Positions 13,348 through 19,449 of a stretch of 20,003 nt of DNA are shown here, one piece after another. The translations under genes were made by a program, and so were the position numbers. Source of the DNA: Actinomycetota bacterium (GTDB taxonomy: Bacteria > Actinomycetota > Thermoleophilia > Gaiellales > Gaiellaceae); assembly GCA_019236545.1 (NCBI GenBank), contig JAFAIV010000416.1:1-20003 (forward strand), read 5' to 3'. Under the pieces are notes generated by a model. It had not been told where the DNA came from. It made no database searches and saw only the letters and a program-made list of their open reading frames with translations. Numbering within the stretch: position 1 is the first letter of the stretch; the number at the start of each line of letters is the position of its first letter.

Positions 13348-14693
13348 CGCACCCGTACCTGGCGCTCACCGACTCCGACCGCGAGGAGATGCTCACCGCG
13401 GTCGGCGTGGGCTCCGTCGAGGAGCTCTTCCGCGACATCCCGGCCGGCGTCCGCCTCGGGCGCGAGCTCGACCTCGAGCCGGCGCTCTCCGAGCACGAGC
13501 TCTCCGCGCACCTCGGCGCGCTCGCCGCGCGGAACGCCGACACGACGCGGGAGCTCTCCTTCCTCGGCGCAGGAATCTACGACCACTACGTCCCGGCGGT
13601 CGTCGACGCGGTGCTCCAGCGCGGCGAGTTCCTGACCGCCTACACGCCCTACCAGCCCGAGATGAGCCAGGGTGTGCTCCAGGCGATCTTCGAGTACCAG
13701 ACCGCGATCTGCGAGCTGACCGGCATGGACGTCTCGAACGCGTCCGGCTACGACGGCACGACCGTCACAGCGGACGCCTGCTACATCGCGAAGCACGCGA
13801 CCGGCCGGACGAAGGTCGTCGTCACCGCCGCCACGAACCCGCAAGTGCGCCAGGTCGTGAAGACCTACGCCCCCGGCTTCGGCCTCGAGGTCGTCGAGGT
13901 GGCACACCGGGGCGGGGTCACGGATGTCGACGAGCTCCGCGCCGCTGCCGACGGCGCGGCGGCCGTGATCCTCCAGCAGCCGAACGTCTTCGGCTGCCTC
14001 GAGCCGGCGCCGGAGCTCGTCGCCGCGGCGAACGACGCCGAGGCGCTGCCGATCGTCCACTGCGACCCGCTCTCGCTCGGAGTGCTCGAGGCGCCGGGCC
14101 GCTACGGCGCGGCGATCGCGCTCGGCGAGGGGCAGGCCGCCGGCAACTTCCCGTCCTACGGCGGGCCGCACTACGGCTTCCTCGCCGCGCGGCAGGACTT
14201 CATCCGCCGCATGCCGGGCCGAATCGTCGGCGAGATGGTGGACGCCGCGGGCGAGCGCGGCTATGTCCTCACCCTGCAGACCCGCGAGCAGCACATCCGT
14301 CGCGAGAAGGCCACCTCCAACATCACGACGAACCAGACGCTGCTCGCGCTCGGCGGCCTCGTCTACCTCACGTGGCTGGGCCCGCAGGGAATCCGCGAGC
14401 TGGGGGAGACCTGTCTCTCGCTGGCCGCGTACGCGAAGCAGCAGCTCCGGGCACGGGCCGGGCTCGAGCTCGTGTTTCCAGAGCAGGCAACGTTCAAGGA
14501 GTTTGCGGTGCGCGTCGGACGGAACGCGCGCGAGGTGGTCGCGGCGGCGCGCGAGCGCGGCGTCCACCCCGGCTACGCGCTCGGGCGCGACTACGAGGGC
14601 ATGGACGACGTCCTGCTCGTCGCGGTCACGGAGAAGCGGACGCCGCAGGAGATCGACCGCCTCGCCGAGGTGCTCGCTGAGGTGACGGCGTGA
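13344..14693 (+). CDS. gcvPA: Glycine dehydrogenase (decarboxylating) subunit 1
   Basis: This 449-residue protein is the N-terminal half of the pyridoxal-phosphate-dependent P protein in its two-chain form. With GcvPB it decarboxylates glycine and loads the aminomethyl group on GcvH. Family features include RDIPAGVRLGRELDLEPALSEHEL, FLGAGIYDHYVPAVVDAVL, YTPYQPEMSQGVLQAIFEYQ, ELTGMDVSNASGYDG, and FPSYGGPHYGFLA, followed by REQHIRREKATSNI. This half lacks the PLP lysine, as expected. The GTG start lies in the gcvH stop (GTGA). The split form is known from Firmicutes and Thermotoga among others. It differs from the single-chain GcvP of the Actinomycetota I know best. Confidence 0.97.
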   Translation: MTHPYLALTDSDREEMLTAVGVGSVEELFRDIPAGVRLGRELDLEPALSEHELSAHLGALAARNADTTRELSFLGAGIYDHYVPAVVDAVLQRGEFLTAYTPYQPEMSQGVLQAIFEYQTAICELTGMDVSNASGYDGTTVTADACYIAKHATGRTKVVVTAATNPQVRQVVKTYAPGFGLEVVEVAHRGGVTDVDELRAAADGAAAVILQQPNVFGCLEPAPELVAAANDAEALPIVHCDPLSLGVLEAPGRYGAAIALGEGQAAGNFPSYGGPHYGFLAARQDFIRRMPGRIVGEMVDAAGERGYVLTLQTREQHIRREKATSNITTNQTLLALGGLVYLTWLGPQGIRELGETCLSLAAYAKQQLRARAGLELVFPEQATFKEFAVRVGRNAREVVAAARERGVHPGYALGRDYEGMDDVLLVAVTEKRTPQEIDRLAEVLAEVTA

Positions 14694-16192
14694 AGCTGAT
14701 CTACGAGAAGTCGCGGCCGGGCCGCCGCGCCTCCGCGATCCCGCGCCCGGAGGGGCTGCCCGAGCCGGAGATCCCGGAGAGCCTGCGCCGCGCCGAGCCG
14801 CCGCGCCTGCCGGAGGTGCCGGAGTTCGAGCTCATCCGCCACTTCACGGAGCTCTCGACGCGGAACTTCGGCGTCGACACGGGCTTCTACCCGCTCGGCT
14901 CCTGCACGATGAAGTACAACCCGCGGATCAACGAGCGCCTCGTGACGCTCCCCGGGTTCGCGAGCCTCCACCCGCTGCAGGAGGAGGACGGCGCCCAGGG
15001 CGCGCTCGAGCTGATGTGGCGGCTGCAGGAGATCCTCGCCGAGGTCACCGGCCTCGACGCGGTCTCTCTCCAGCCGGCCGCGGGCTCGCAGGGCGAGCTG
15101 ACCGGCCTCATGCTCGTCCGCGCGTACTTCGACGACCGCGGCGAGGGAGCGCAGCGGCGCAAGGTCGTCATCCCGGACACCGCGCACGGCACGAACCCGG
15201 CGTCCGTGACGATGGCCGGCTACGAGCTCACGCCGGTCAAGACCGACCCGCGCGGCAACATCGACGTCGAGGACCTGCGCGGCAAGGTCGACGAGCACAC
15301 GGCCGCGCTCATGCTGACCAACCCGTCGACGCTCGGCCTCTTCGACGAGAACATCGAGGAGATCGAGCGGATCTTCCACGGCGCCGGCGCGCTCATGTAC
15401 TACGACGGCGCGAACCTGAACGCCGTCTGCGGCATCTCGCGGCCCGGCGACATGGGCTTCGACATCGTCCACATCAACCTGCACAAGACGTTCTCGCAGC
15501 CGCACGGCGGAGGCGGGCCGGGCGGCGGCCCGATCGCGGTGCGCAAGATGCTCGAGCCGTTCCTGCCGGTCCCGGCGGTCGTCCGCCGCGGCGAGGACGA
15601 GTTCGGCCTCGACTACGACCGCCCGCAGACGATCGGCAAGGTGCGCGGCTTCACCGGCCCGTTCGGCGTCTTCGTGCGCTCGTACGCGTACATGCGCATG
15701 TACGGGCCGCGCCTGCGCGAGATGTCCGAGACGGCCGTGCTCAACGCGAACTACCTGCGCGCGCGACTCCAGGACGCCTACGAGCTCCCGTACGACCGCC
15801 TCTGCATGCACGAGTTCGTCCTGTCCGCGCGCGGCCTCAAGCGCGAGCACGGCGTCACCGCGCTCGACGTCGCGAAGCGGTTGATGGACTTCGGCTACCA
15901 CCCGCCGACGATCTACTTCCCGCTCGTCGTCCCCGAGGCGCTGATGATCGAGCCGACCGAGACCGAGACGAAGGAGACGCTCGATGCGTTCTGCGAGGCG
16001 ATGCTCGCGATCGCTCGCGAGGCGGCCGGGAGCCCGGAGACGCTGAAGGAGGCGCCGCACCACCGGCCGGTCAAGCGGCTCGACGAGGTGCGCGCCGCGA
16101 AGACTCCGGTCGTGAAGTACGAGTTCGAGCGGCACCCGGAGGCGGGCGGCGAGCCGAGCGCGGTCGCGGCCGAGGCGCCGAAGGGCGTCTGA
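14690..16192 (+). CDS. gcvPB: Glycine dehydrogenase (decarboxylating) subunit 2
   Basis: This is the PLP-carrying half of the two-chain P protein, 500 residues. It shows FELIRHFTELSTRNFGVDTG and YPLGSCTMKYNPRINERL near the N-terminus, PDTAHGTNPASVTMAGYE, LMLTNPSTLGLFDENI and MYYDGANLNAVCG. The Schiff-base lysine is K266 in INLHKTFSQPHGGGGPGGG. The C-terminal domain contains LCMHEFVLSARGLK and YHPPTIYFPLVVPEALMIEP. GTG 14690 is preceded by GAGGTGA four bases upstream and lies in the gcvPA stop (GTGA). A short Ala/Glu/Pro-rich tail ends the protein. The gene for the L protein (dihydrolipoyl dehydrogenase) is not here and must be elsewhere. Confidence 0.97.
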   Translation: MKLIYEKSRPGRRASAIPRPEGLPEPEIPESLRRAEPPRLPEVPEFELIRHFTELSTRNFGVDTGFYPLGSCTMKYNPRINERLVTLPGFASLHPLQEEDGAQGALELMWRLQEILAEVTGLDAVSLQPAAGSQGELTGLMLVRAYFDDRGEGAQRRKVVIPDTAHGTNPASVTMAGYELTPVKTDPRGNIDVEDLRGKVDEHTAALMLTNPSTLGLFDENIEEIERIFHGAGALMYYDGANLNAVCGISRPGDMGFDIVHINLHKTFSQPHGGGGPGGGPIAVRKMLEPFLPVPAVVRRGEDEFGLDYDRPQTIGKVRGFTGPFGVFVRSYAYMRMYGPRLREMSETAVLNANYLRARLQDAYELPYDRLCMHEFVLSARGLKREHGVTALDVAKRLMDFGYHPPTIYFPLVVPEALMIEPTETETKETLDAFCEAMLAIAREAAGSPETLKEAPHHRPVKRLDEVRAAKTPVVKYEFERHPEAGGEPSAVAAEAPKGV

Positions 16193-16599
16193 CGGACGTC
16201 CGGATCGACAGCTCCCTCGACGGGATCGACTGGGCGCAGGCGAAGGCCGACCTCGCCGCCGACGACTTCGACAACGGCCGCTCGCCCGAGCAGCTCCGGC
16301 GCTCGTTCGAGCGGTCGCAACACGTCGCGATCGCGCGCGACGGCGAGCGCGTCGTCGGCATGGCGCGGCTCCTCTCCGACGGCGTCTGCAACGCGTATCT
16401 GCTCGACGTCTGGACGAAGTCGTCCCACCGGCGGCGCGGGATCGCGTCGGAGCTCGTACGGCGCCTCGTCGCGGAGGTGCCCGGCCAGCACGTCGGCCTG
16501 CAGACCGACAACGCGCAGGCGCTCTACCGGTCGCTCGGCTTCGACTTCCAGCCGGACTTCATGTCCATCGTCTCGGGCCGCTGGCTCGAGGGTGGATAG
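16189..16599 (+). CDS. GNAT-family N-acetyltransferase
   Basis: This is a small acetyl-CoA-dependent acetyltransferase of about 136 residues. The GNAT core is visible as VVGMARLLSDGVCNAYLLDV (beta 2-4, about 55-74), followed by the acetyl-CoA pyrophosphate loop HRRRGIASELVRRL (80-93), and HVGLQTDNAQALYRSLGF (101-118), the end of the domain. The acceptor cannot be told from sequence. No ATG, GTG or TTG lies in frame between the gcvPB region and ATG 16360, which is inside the fold. CTG 16189, in a CTGA overlap with the gcvPB stop, gives an N-terminus of the right length, so I infer a CTG start. It would be translated as the fifth gene of the gcv operon; any link to glycine metabolism is unproven. 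Confidence 0.87.
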   Translation: MTDVRIDSSLDGIDWAQAKADLAADDFDNGRSPEQLRRSFERSQHVAIARDGERVVGMARLLSDGVCNAYLLDVWTKSSHRRRGIASELVRRLVAEVPGQHVGLQTDNAQALYRSLGFDFQPDFMSIVSGRWLEGG

Positions 16600-16602
16600 G
16601 AT
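16597..16602 (+). promoter_or_regulatory. Candidate -10 box for a leaderless mRNA
   Basis: TAGGAT includes the GNAT stop codon and is followed by exactly six bases and then GTG 16609, so transcription would start at the start codon. No Shine-Dalgarno sequence separates it from the gene and no -35 is evident. Confidence 0.45.
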
Positions 16603-16608
16603 CGCGCC

Positions 16609-17019
16609 GTGTTCGGCAAGAACGCCAAGGCCGAGATGCTCAAGCGCGTGCCGCTGTTCTCGGACTGCTCGCGCGCCGAACTCGCGCGCGTCGCGGAGAT
16701 CGCCGACGAGATGGCGTTTCCGCCCGGCCGGACGCTGATCCAGGAGGGCAAGCCGGGCCGCGAGTTCTTCGTCATCGCCGACGGCAGCGTCGACGTCAGG
16801 CGGAAGGGTCGCAGGTTGCCGCAGCGCGGCGACGCGAGCTTCTTCGGGGAGATGGCGCTCCTGACCGGGAAGCCGCGCAACGCCTCTGTGACGACGACAT
16901 CGCCGGTGCGTGCGCTCGTGATCACCGACCGCGCGTTCAAGCAGCTGCTCGACGAGGTGCCGTCGATCCGGGCGAAGATCCTGACGAACCTCGCCTCGCG
17001 GATCCCCGACGGCTCGTGA
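16609..17019 (+). CDS. Stand-alone cyclic-nucleotide-binding-domain protein
   Basis: The 136-residue product is a single cNMP-binding (Crp/PKA-R-like) domain. It begins LKRVPLFSDCSRAELARVAEIADEM, a common opening of such domains, continues with FPPGRTLIQEGKPGREFFVIADGSVDV, and has a phosphate-binding cassette FFGEMALLTGKPRNASV (78-94) with the glycine-glutamate pair (G80-E81) and arginine R90. These residues fit real cyclic nucleotide binding, but the ligand cannot be told. No DNA-binding helix-turn-helix follows, so it is not a Crp-type regulator; it might act on a partner protein. It probably has its own leaderless transcript. Its stop overlaps the start of the secreted-protein gene (GTGA), suggesting co-expression. 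Confidence 0.92.
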   Translation: MFGKNAKAEMLKRVPLFSDCSRAELARVAEIADEMAFPPGRTLIQEGKPGREFFVIADGSVDVRRKGRRLPQRGDASFFGEMALLTGKPRNASVTTTSPVRALVITDRAFKQLLDEVPSIRAKILTNLASRIPDGS

Positions 17020-17519
17020 AGGCGCGGCTCCTACTCGTGCTGCTCGCGCTCGCGGCGGCGGCGTTCCCGGCGGCGGCCTCGGCGTCTCACCGCGCGGGCG
17101 CGTGCACGCCCGGCATGACGAAGGTCGCCGGCACGGATGCCCGCACCTTCTGCGGGCCGGCGAAGGCCACGGTCACCGTCGGCGGGAAGACACTTTCGTT
17201 CAGCGGCGGCGCCTGCGAGCACACGGCCGCGTACGTGTCCGTGAACATCGGCACGGTCGTCCTCGGACAGACCTCGGCGAAGAAGCCGGACTACTTCGGG
17301 CTCAACGTCGGCGCCGGGGTCGGCGCGGGCAACAGGCCCGCCCCGCACGACGGCTCCTACACCGGCGCGGTCGTCGCGGCCGTCAAGTCCGGGAAGTCGT
17401 ACCTCGTCCGCGGCGACACGGCCAAGGTGACGCTCGCCGGAAACCGCTCGCACGGGACGTTCGCGAGCACGCTCCTCTTCGGCGGCGGCGCCGTCAGCGG
17501 CACGTTCAGCTGCGGCTGA
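17016..17519 (+). CDS. Small secreted protein of unknown function
   Basis: I do not recognise the family. The 167-residue product starts with a classical signal peptide: MKAR, a hydrophobic LLLVLLALAAAAFPAAA stretch, and an ASA cleavage site near residue 23. The mature part is rich in Gly, Ala, Ser, Thr and Val and probably beta-rich. It has four cysteines (C30, C46, C67, C166), enough for two disulfides. No lipobox is seen. It could be a soluble exported protein or a wall-associated one. It is translationally coupled to the upstream cNMP-binding-domain gene (GTGA) and its last 14 bases overlap the end of rlmN on the opposite strand. Confidence 0.8.
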   Translation: MKARLLLVLLALAAAAFPAAASASHRAGACTPGMTKVAGTDARTFCGPAKATVTVGGKTLSFSGGACEHTAAYVSVNIGTVVLGQTSAKKPDYFGLNVGAGVGAGNRPAPHDGSYTGAVVAAVKSGKSYLVRGDTAKVTLAGNRSHGTFASTLLFGGGAVSGTFSCG

Positions 17520-18516
17520 CGGCCGCGCGCTCGCGCTTCGGCGCCGCCGCGAGCTGCCCGCAGGCCGCCTCGATGTCCCGCCCGCGCGTGAGGCGAACGG
17601 TTGCGGGCACGTGCGCGCGGTCGAGGACGGCCTTGAACGCGGCGATCCTGTCACGCGACGAGCCGTCGTAGAGGCCAGTGGGGTTGTAGGGGATCAAGTT
17701 GACCTTGAAGTCGTCGCGTCCGAGGAGCTCCGCGAGCGCGCGCGCCTGCTCGGGCGAGTCGTTCACACCGGCGAGCATCACGTATTCGACGTAGACGCGC
17801 CGGTTCGTCGCCCGCGCGTGGCGGCGGCATTCGGCGACGACGTCGCGCAGGGGGTAGCGGTCGTTCACCGGCATGATCCGCGAGCGCAGCGCGTCGTCAG
17901 GCGCGTGCAGCGAGAGCGCGAGCCGGATCGGCTCCTCGACCTCGTCGACGAAGCGCGTCAGCCCGGGCAGCCAGCCGACCGTGGAGATCGTCGTCCGGCG
18001 GTGCGTGATCCCGACGTCCGGCAGCCGGCGCGCGGCCGCGAGCACCTCGTCCAGGTTCAGCATCGGCTCGCCCATGCCCATGAAGACGGCGTGGTCGACC
18101 TCGGTGCGGCGGCGGAAGTGGAGCGCCTGGTCGAGGATCTCCGACGCGGTCAGGTTGCGGCCGAACGCCATCGAGCCGGTTGCGCAGAACGTGCACGTCA
18201 GCGGGCAGCCGGACTGGGAGGAGAGGCAGAGCGAGCGGCGCCCGTCGCGGTACTGCATGAGCACGGCCTCGACCGGGTGGCCGTCCGCGGTGCGGAAGAG
18301 CGTCTTGACCGTGCCGTCGCGCGCCTCGCGCTCGGTCTCGACCGTCAGCGTCGAGAACGGCACTGCGCCGGCGAGCTCCTCGCGCAGCGCGCGCGGGAGG
18401 TTCGTCATCGCCTCGTAGCCGTCAGCGCCGCGGGCCGTCCACTCCCACACCTGCTTTGCGCGGAAGGCCGGCTCGCCGCGCTCGCGCAGCGTCGTCTCGA
18501 GCAGCGTCAGATCCAC
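17506..18516 (-). CDS. rlmN: Dual-specificity rRNA/tRNA adenine-C2 methyltransferase, radical SAM
   Basis: RlmN methylates C2 of an adenosine in 23S rRNA (A2503 in E. coli) and, in E. coli, of A37 in some tRNAs. The 336-residue product has the radical SAM cluster motif CPLTCTFC (C104, C108, C111), preceded by C97 in LCLSSQSGC. The methyl-carrying cysteine is C319 in DIEAACGQL near the C-terminus. FMGMGEPMLNLDEV binds SAM, and SLHAPDDALRSRIMP and YVMLAGVND are typical. Both conserved cysteines and the AACGQL ending support RlmN over Cfr. The start is GTG (18514-18516 on the - strand), giving MDLTLLETTL; longer in-frame starts would run into the divergent oxidase gene. TACCGT lies six bases upstream. 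It is the only - strand gene here. Confidence 0.95.
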   Translation of the reverse strand: MDLTLLETTLRERGEPAFRAKQVWEWTARGADGYEAMTNLPRALREELAGAVPFSTLTVETEREARDGTVKTLFRTADGHPVEAVLMQYRDGRRSLCLSSQSGCPLTCTFCATGSMAFGRNLTASEILDQALHFRRRTEVDHAVFMGMGEPMLNLDEVLAAARRLPDVGITHRRTTISTVGWLPGLTRFVDEVEEPIRLALSLHAPDDALRSRIMPVNDRYPLRDVVAECRRHARATNRRVYVEYVMLAGVNDSPEQARALAELLGRDDFKVNLIPYNPTGLYDGSSRDRIAAFKAVLDRAHVPATVRLTRGRDIEAACGQLAAAPKRERAAVSRS

Positions 18517-18552
18517 GTGGTCACGGTAGCGAGGGGGTGCGACAATCGCGCC
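18517..18552. promoter_or_regulatory. 36-bp divergent start region of rlmN and the R2-like oxidase
   Basis: Each direction has a -10-like hexamer exactly six bases before its start codon. On the - strand TACCGT (18523-18528) precedes the rlmN GTG; on the + strand GACAAT (18541-18546, first base off consensus) precedes the oxidase ATG. TGGTCA (18518-18523), 17 bases before GACAAT, is a weak -35 match. With no room for untranslated leaders, both mRNAs should be leaderless, and the two promoters overlap. Confidence 0.5.
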
Positions 18553-19449
18553 ATGGCCGTGCGCGACGGCTTCCTCACCACCGGCGCGGGCCTGCGCGAC
18601 TGCTTCCCGCTGCGCCTCTACGACAAGGCGAAGCGGCTCGGCGTCTGGGACCCGTCGGCGCTCGACCTCTCCCGCGACCCGGAGGACTGGGCGCGCATGA
18701 CCGAGCCGGAGCGGCAGGGCATCCTCCAGATCTCGACGCTCTTCCTCGCCGGTGAGGAGGCGGTGACGCTCGACCTGCTCCCGCTCGTGCTCGCGATCGC
18801 GCGCGAGGGCCGGATCGAGGAGGAGCTCTTCCTCACCTCGTTCCTCTGGGAGGAGGGCAAGCATCTTCAGCTCTTCCGCCGCTGGCTCGACGAGGTCGGC
18901 GGGCGGCCGGAGGGGCTCGACCACTGGGTGACGCCGAGCTACCGGCAGCTGTTCGCGGAGGAGCTCCCGGCGGCGATGGGCGCGCTGCTCGCGGATCCGT
19001 CCCCGGCGACGCAGGCGCGCGCGGCGGTGACCTACAACATGATCGTCGAGGGCGTCCTTGCGGAGACCGGCTACTCCGTCTACCACAACGCGCTCGAAGA
19101 GCGGGACCTGCTTCCGGGCCTGCGCGCGGGGATCGCGCACGTGAAGCGCGACGAGTCCCGCCACATCGCGTACGGCGTCTACCTGCTCTCGCGGCTCGTC
19201 GCGGCCGACCCCGGGCTCTGGGAGGTCGTCGAGGCGCGGATGCACGAGCTGCTGCCGCTCGCCCTGGCGTTCGTCGAGGAGTCGTTCGAAGGGTTCGAGG
19301 AGCTGGACGAGCTTCCGTTCGGGATCGGGCAGGAGGTCGTGGCGGAGTGGGCGACCGCGAACTTCTCGAAGCGGTTCGCGCGGATCGAGCGGGCGCGCGG
19401 CCGTTCCCTCGCGGAGATCGAGGCGGAGGCGCTAGCGTCAGAGGAGTGA
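18553..19449 (+). CDS. R2-like ligand-binding oxidase (R2lox, Mn/Fe ferritin-like)
   Basis: The 298-residue protein is of the R2lox group, related to ribonucleotide reductase R2 but a ligand-binding Mn/Fe oxidase (M. tuberculosis Rv0233 type). It is not expected to supply a radical to NrdA. The six metal ligands are visible: E68 in FLAGEEAVT, E101 and H104 in LWEEGKH, E166 in YNMIVEG, E201 and H204 in RDESRH. V71 and Y161 sit where the Val-Tyr ether cross-link forms in known R2lox proteins. The numbering matches Rv0233 almost exactly. The natural substrate is unknown; a long-chain fatty acid occupies the pocket in known structures. ATG 18553 gives the family N-terminus. It diverges from rlmN and overlaps the threonine aldolase gene by GTGA, so the last two are probably co-translated. 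Confidence 0.93.
   Translation: MAVRDGFLTTGAGLRDCFPLRLYDKAKRLGVWDPSALDLSRDPEDWARMTEPERQGILQISTLFLAGEEAVTLDLLPLVLAIAREGRIEEELFLTSFLWEEGKHLQLFRRWLDEVGGRPEGLDHWVTPSYRQLFAEELPAAMGALLADPSPATQARAAVTYNMIVEGVLAETGYSVYHNALEERDLLPGLRAGIAHVKRDESRHIAYGVYLLSRLVAADPGLWEVVEARMHELLPLALAFVEESFEGFEELDELPFGIGQEVVAEWATANFSKRFARIERARGRSLAEIEAEALASEE
19433..19438 (+). promoter_or_regulatory. Possible internal -10 box for the threonine aldolase gene
   Basis: TAGCGT, inside the end of the oxidase gene, lies seven bases before GTG 19446. It matches the ftsQ -10 candidate exactly and the spacing of the other leaderless candidates. As it lies in coding sequence, chance is a real alternative. Confidence 0.25.

Noticed and set aside
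17611..18552. Open + strand frame running through the rlmN region into the oxidase gene
   Set aside because: The oxidase family N-terminus begins at ATG 18553; the upstream part is antisense to rlmN, which has all radical SAM and cysteine motifs.
18553..19449. Assignment of the oxidase as ribonucleotide reductase subunit NrdB
   Set aside because: The Val-Tyr cross-link pair and residue spacing match R2lox, and no nrdA is adjacent.
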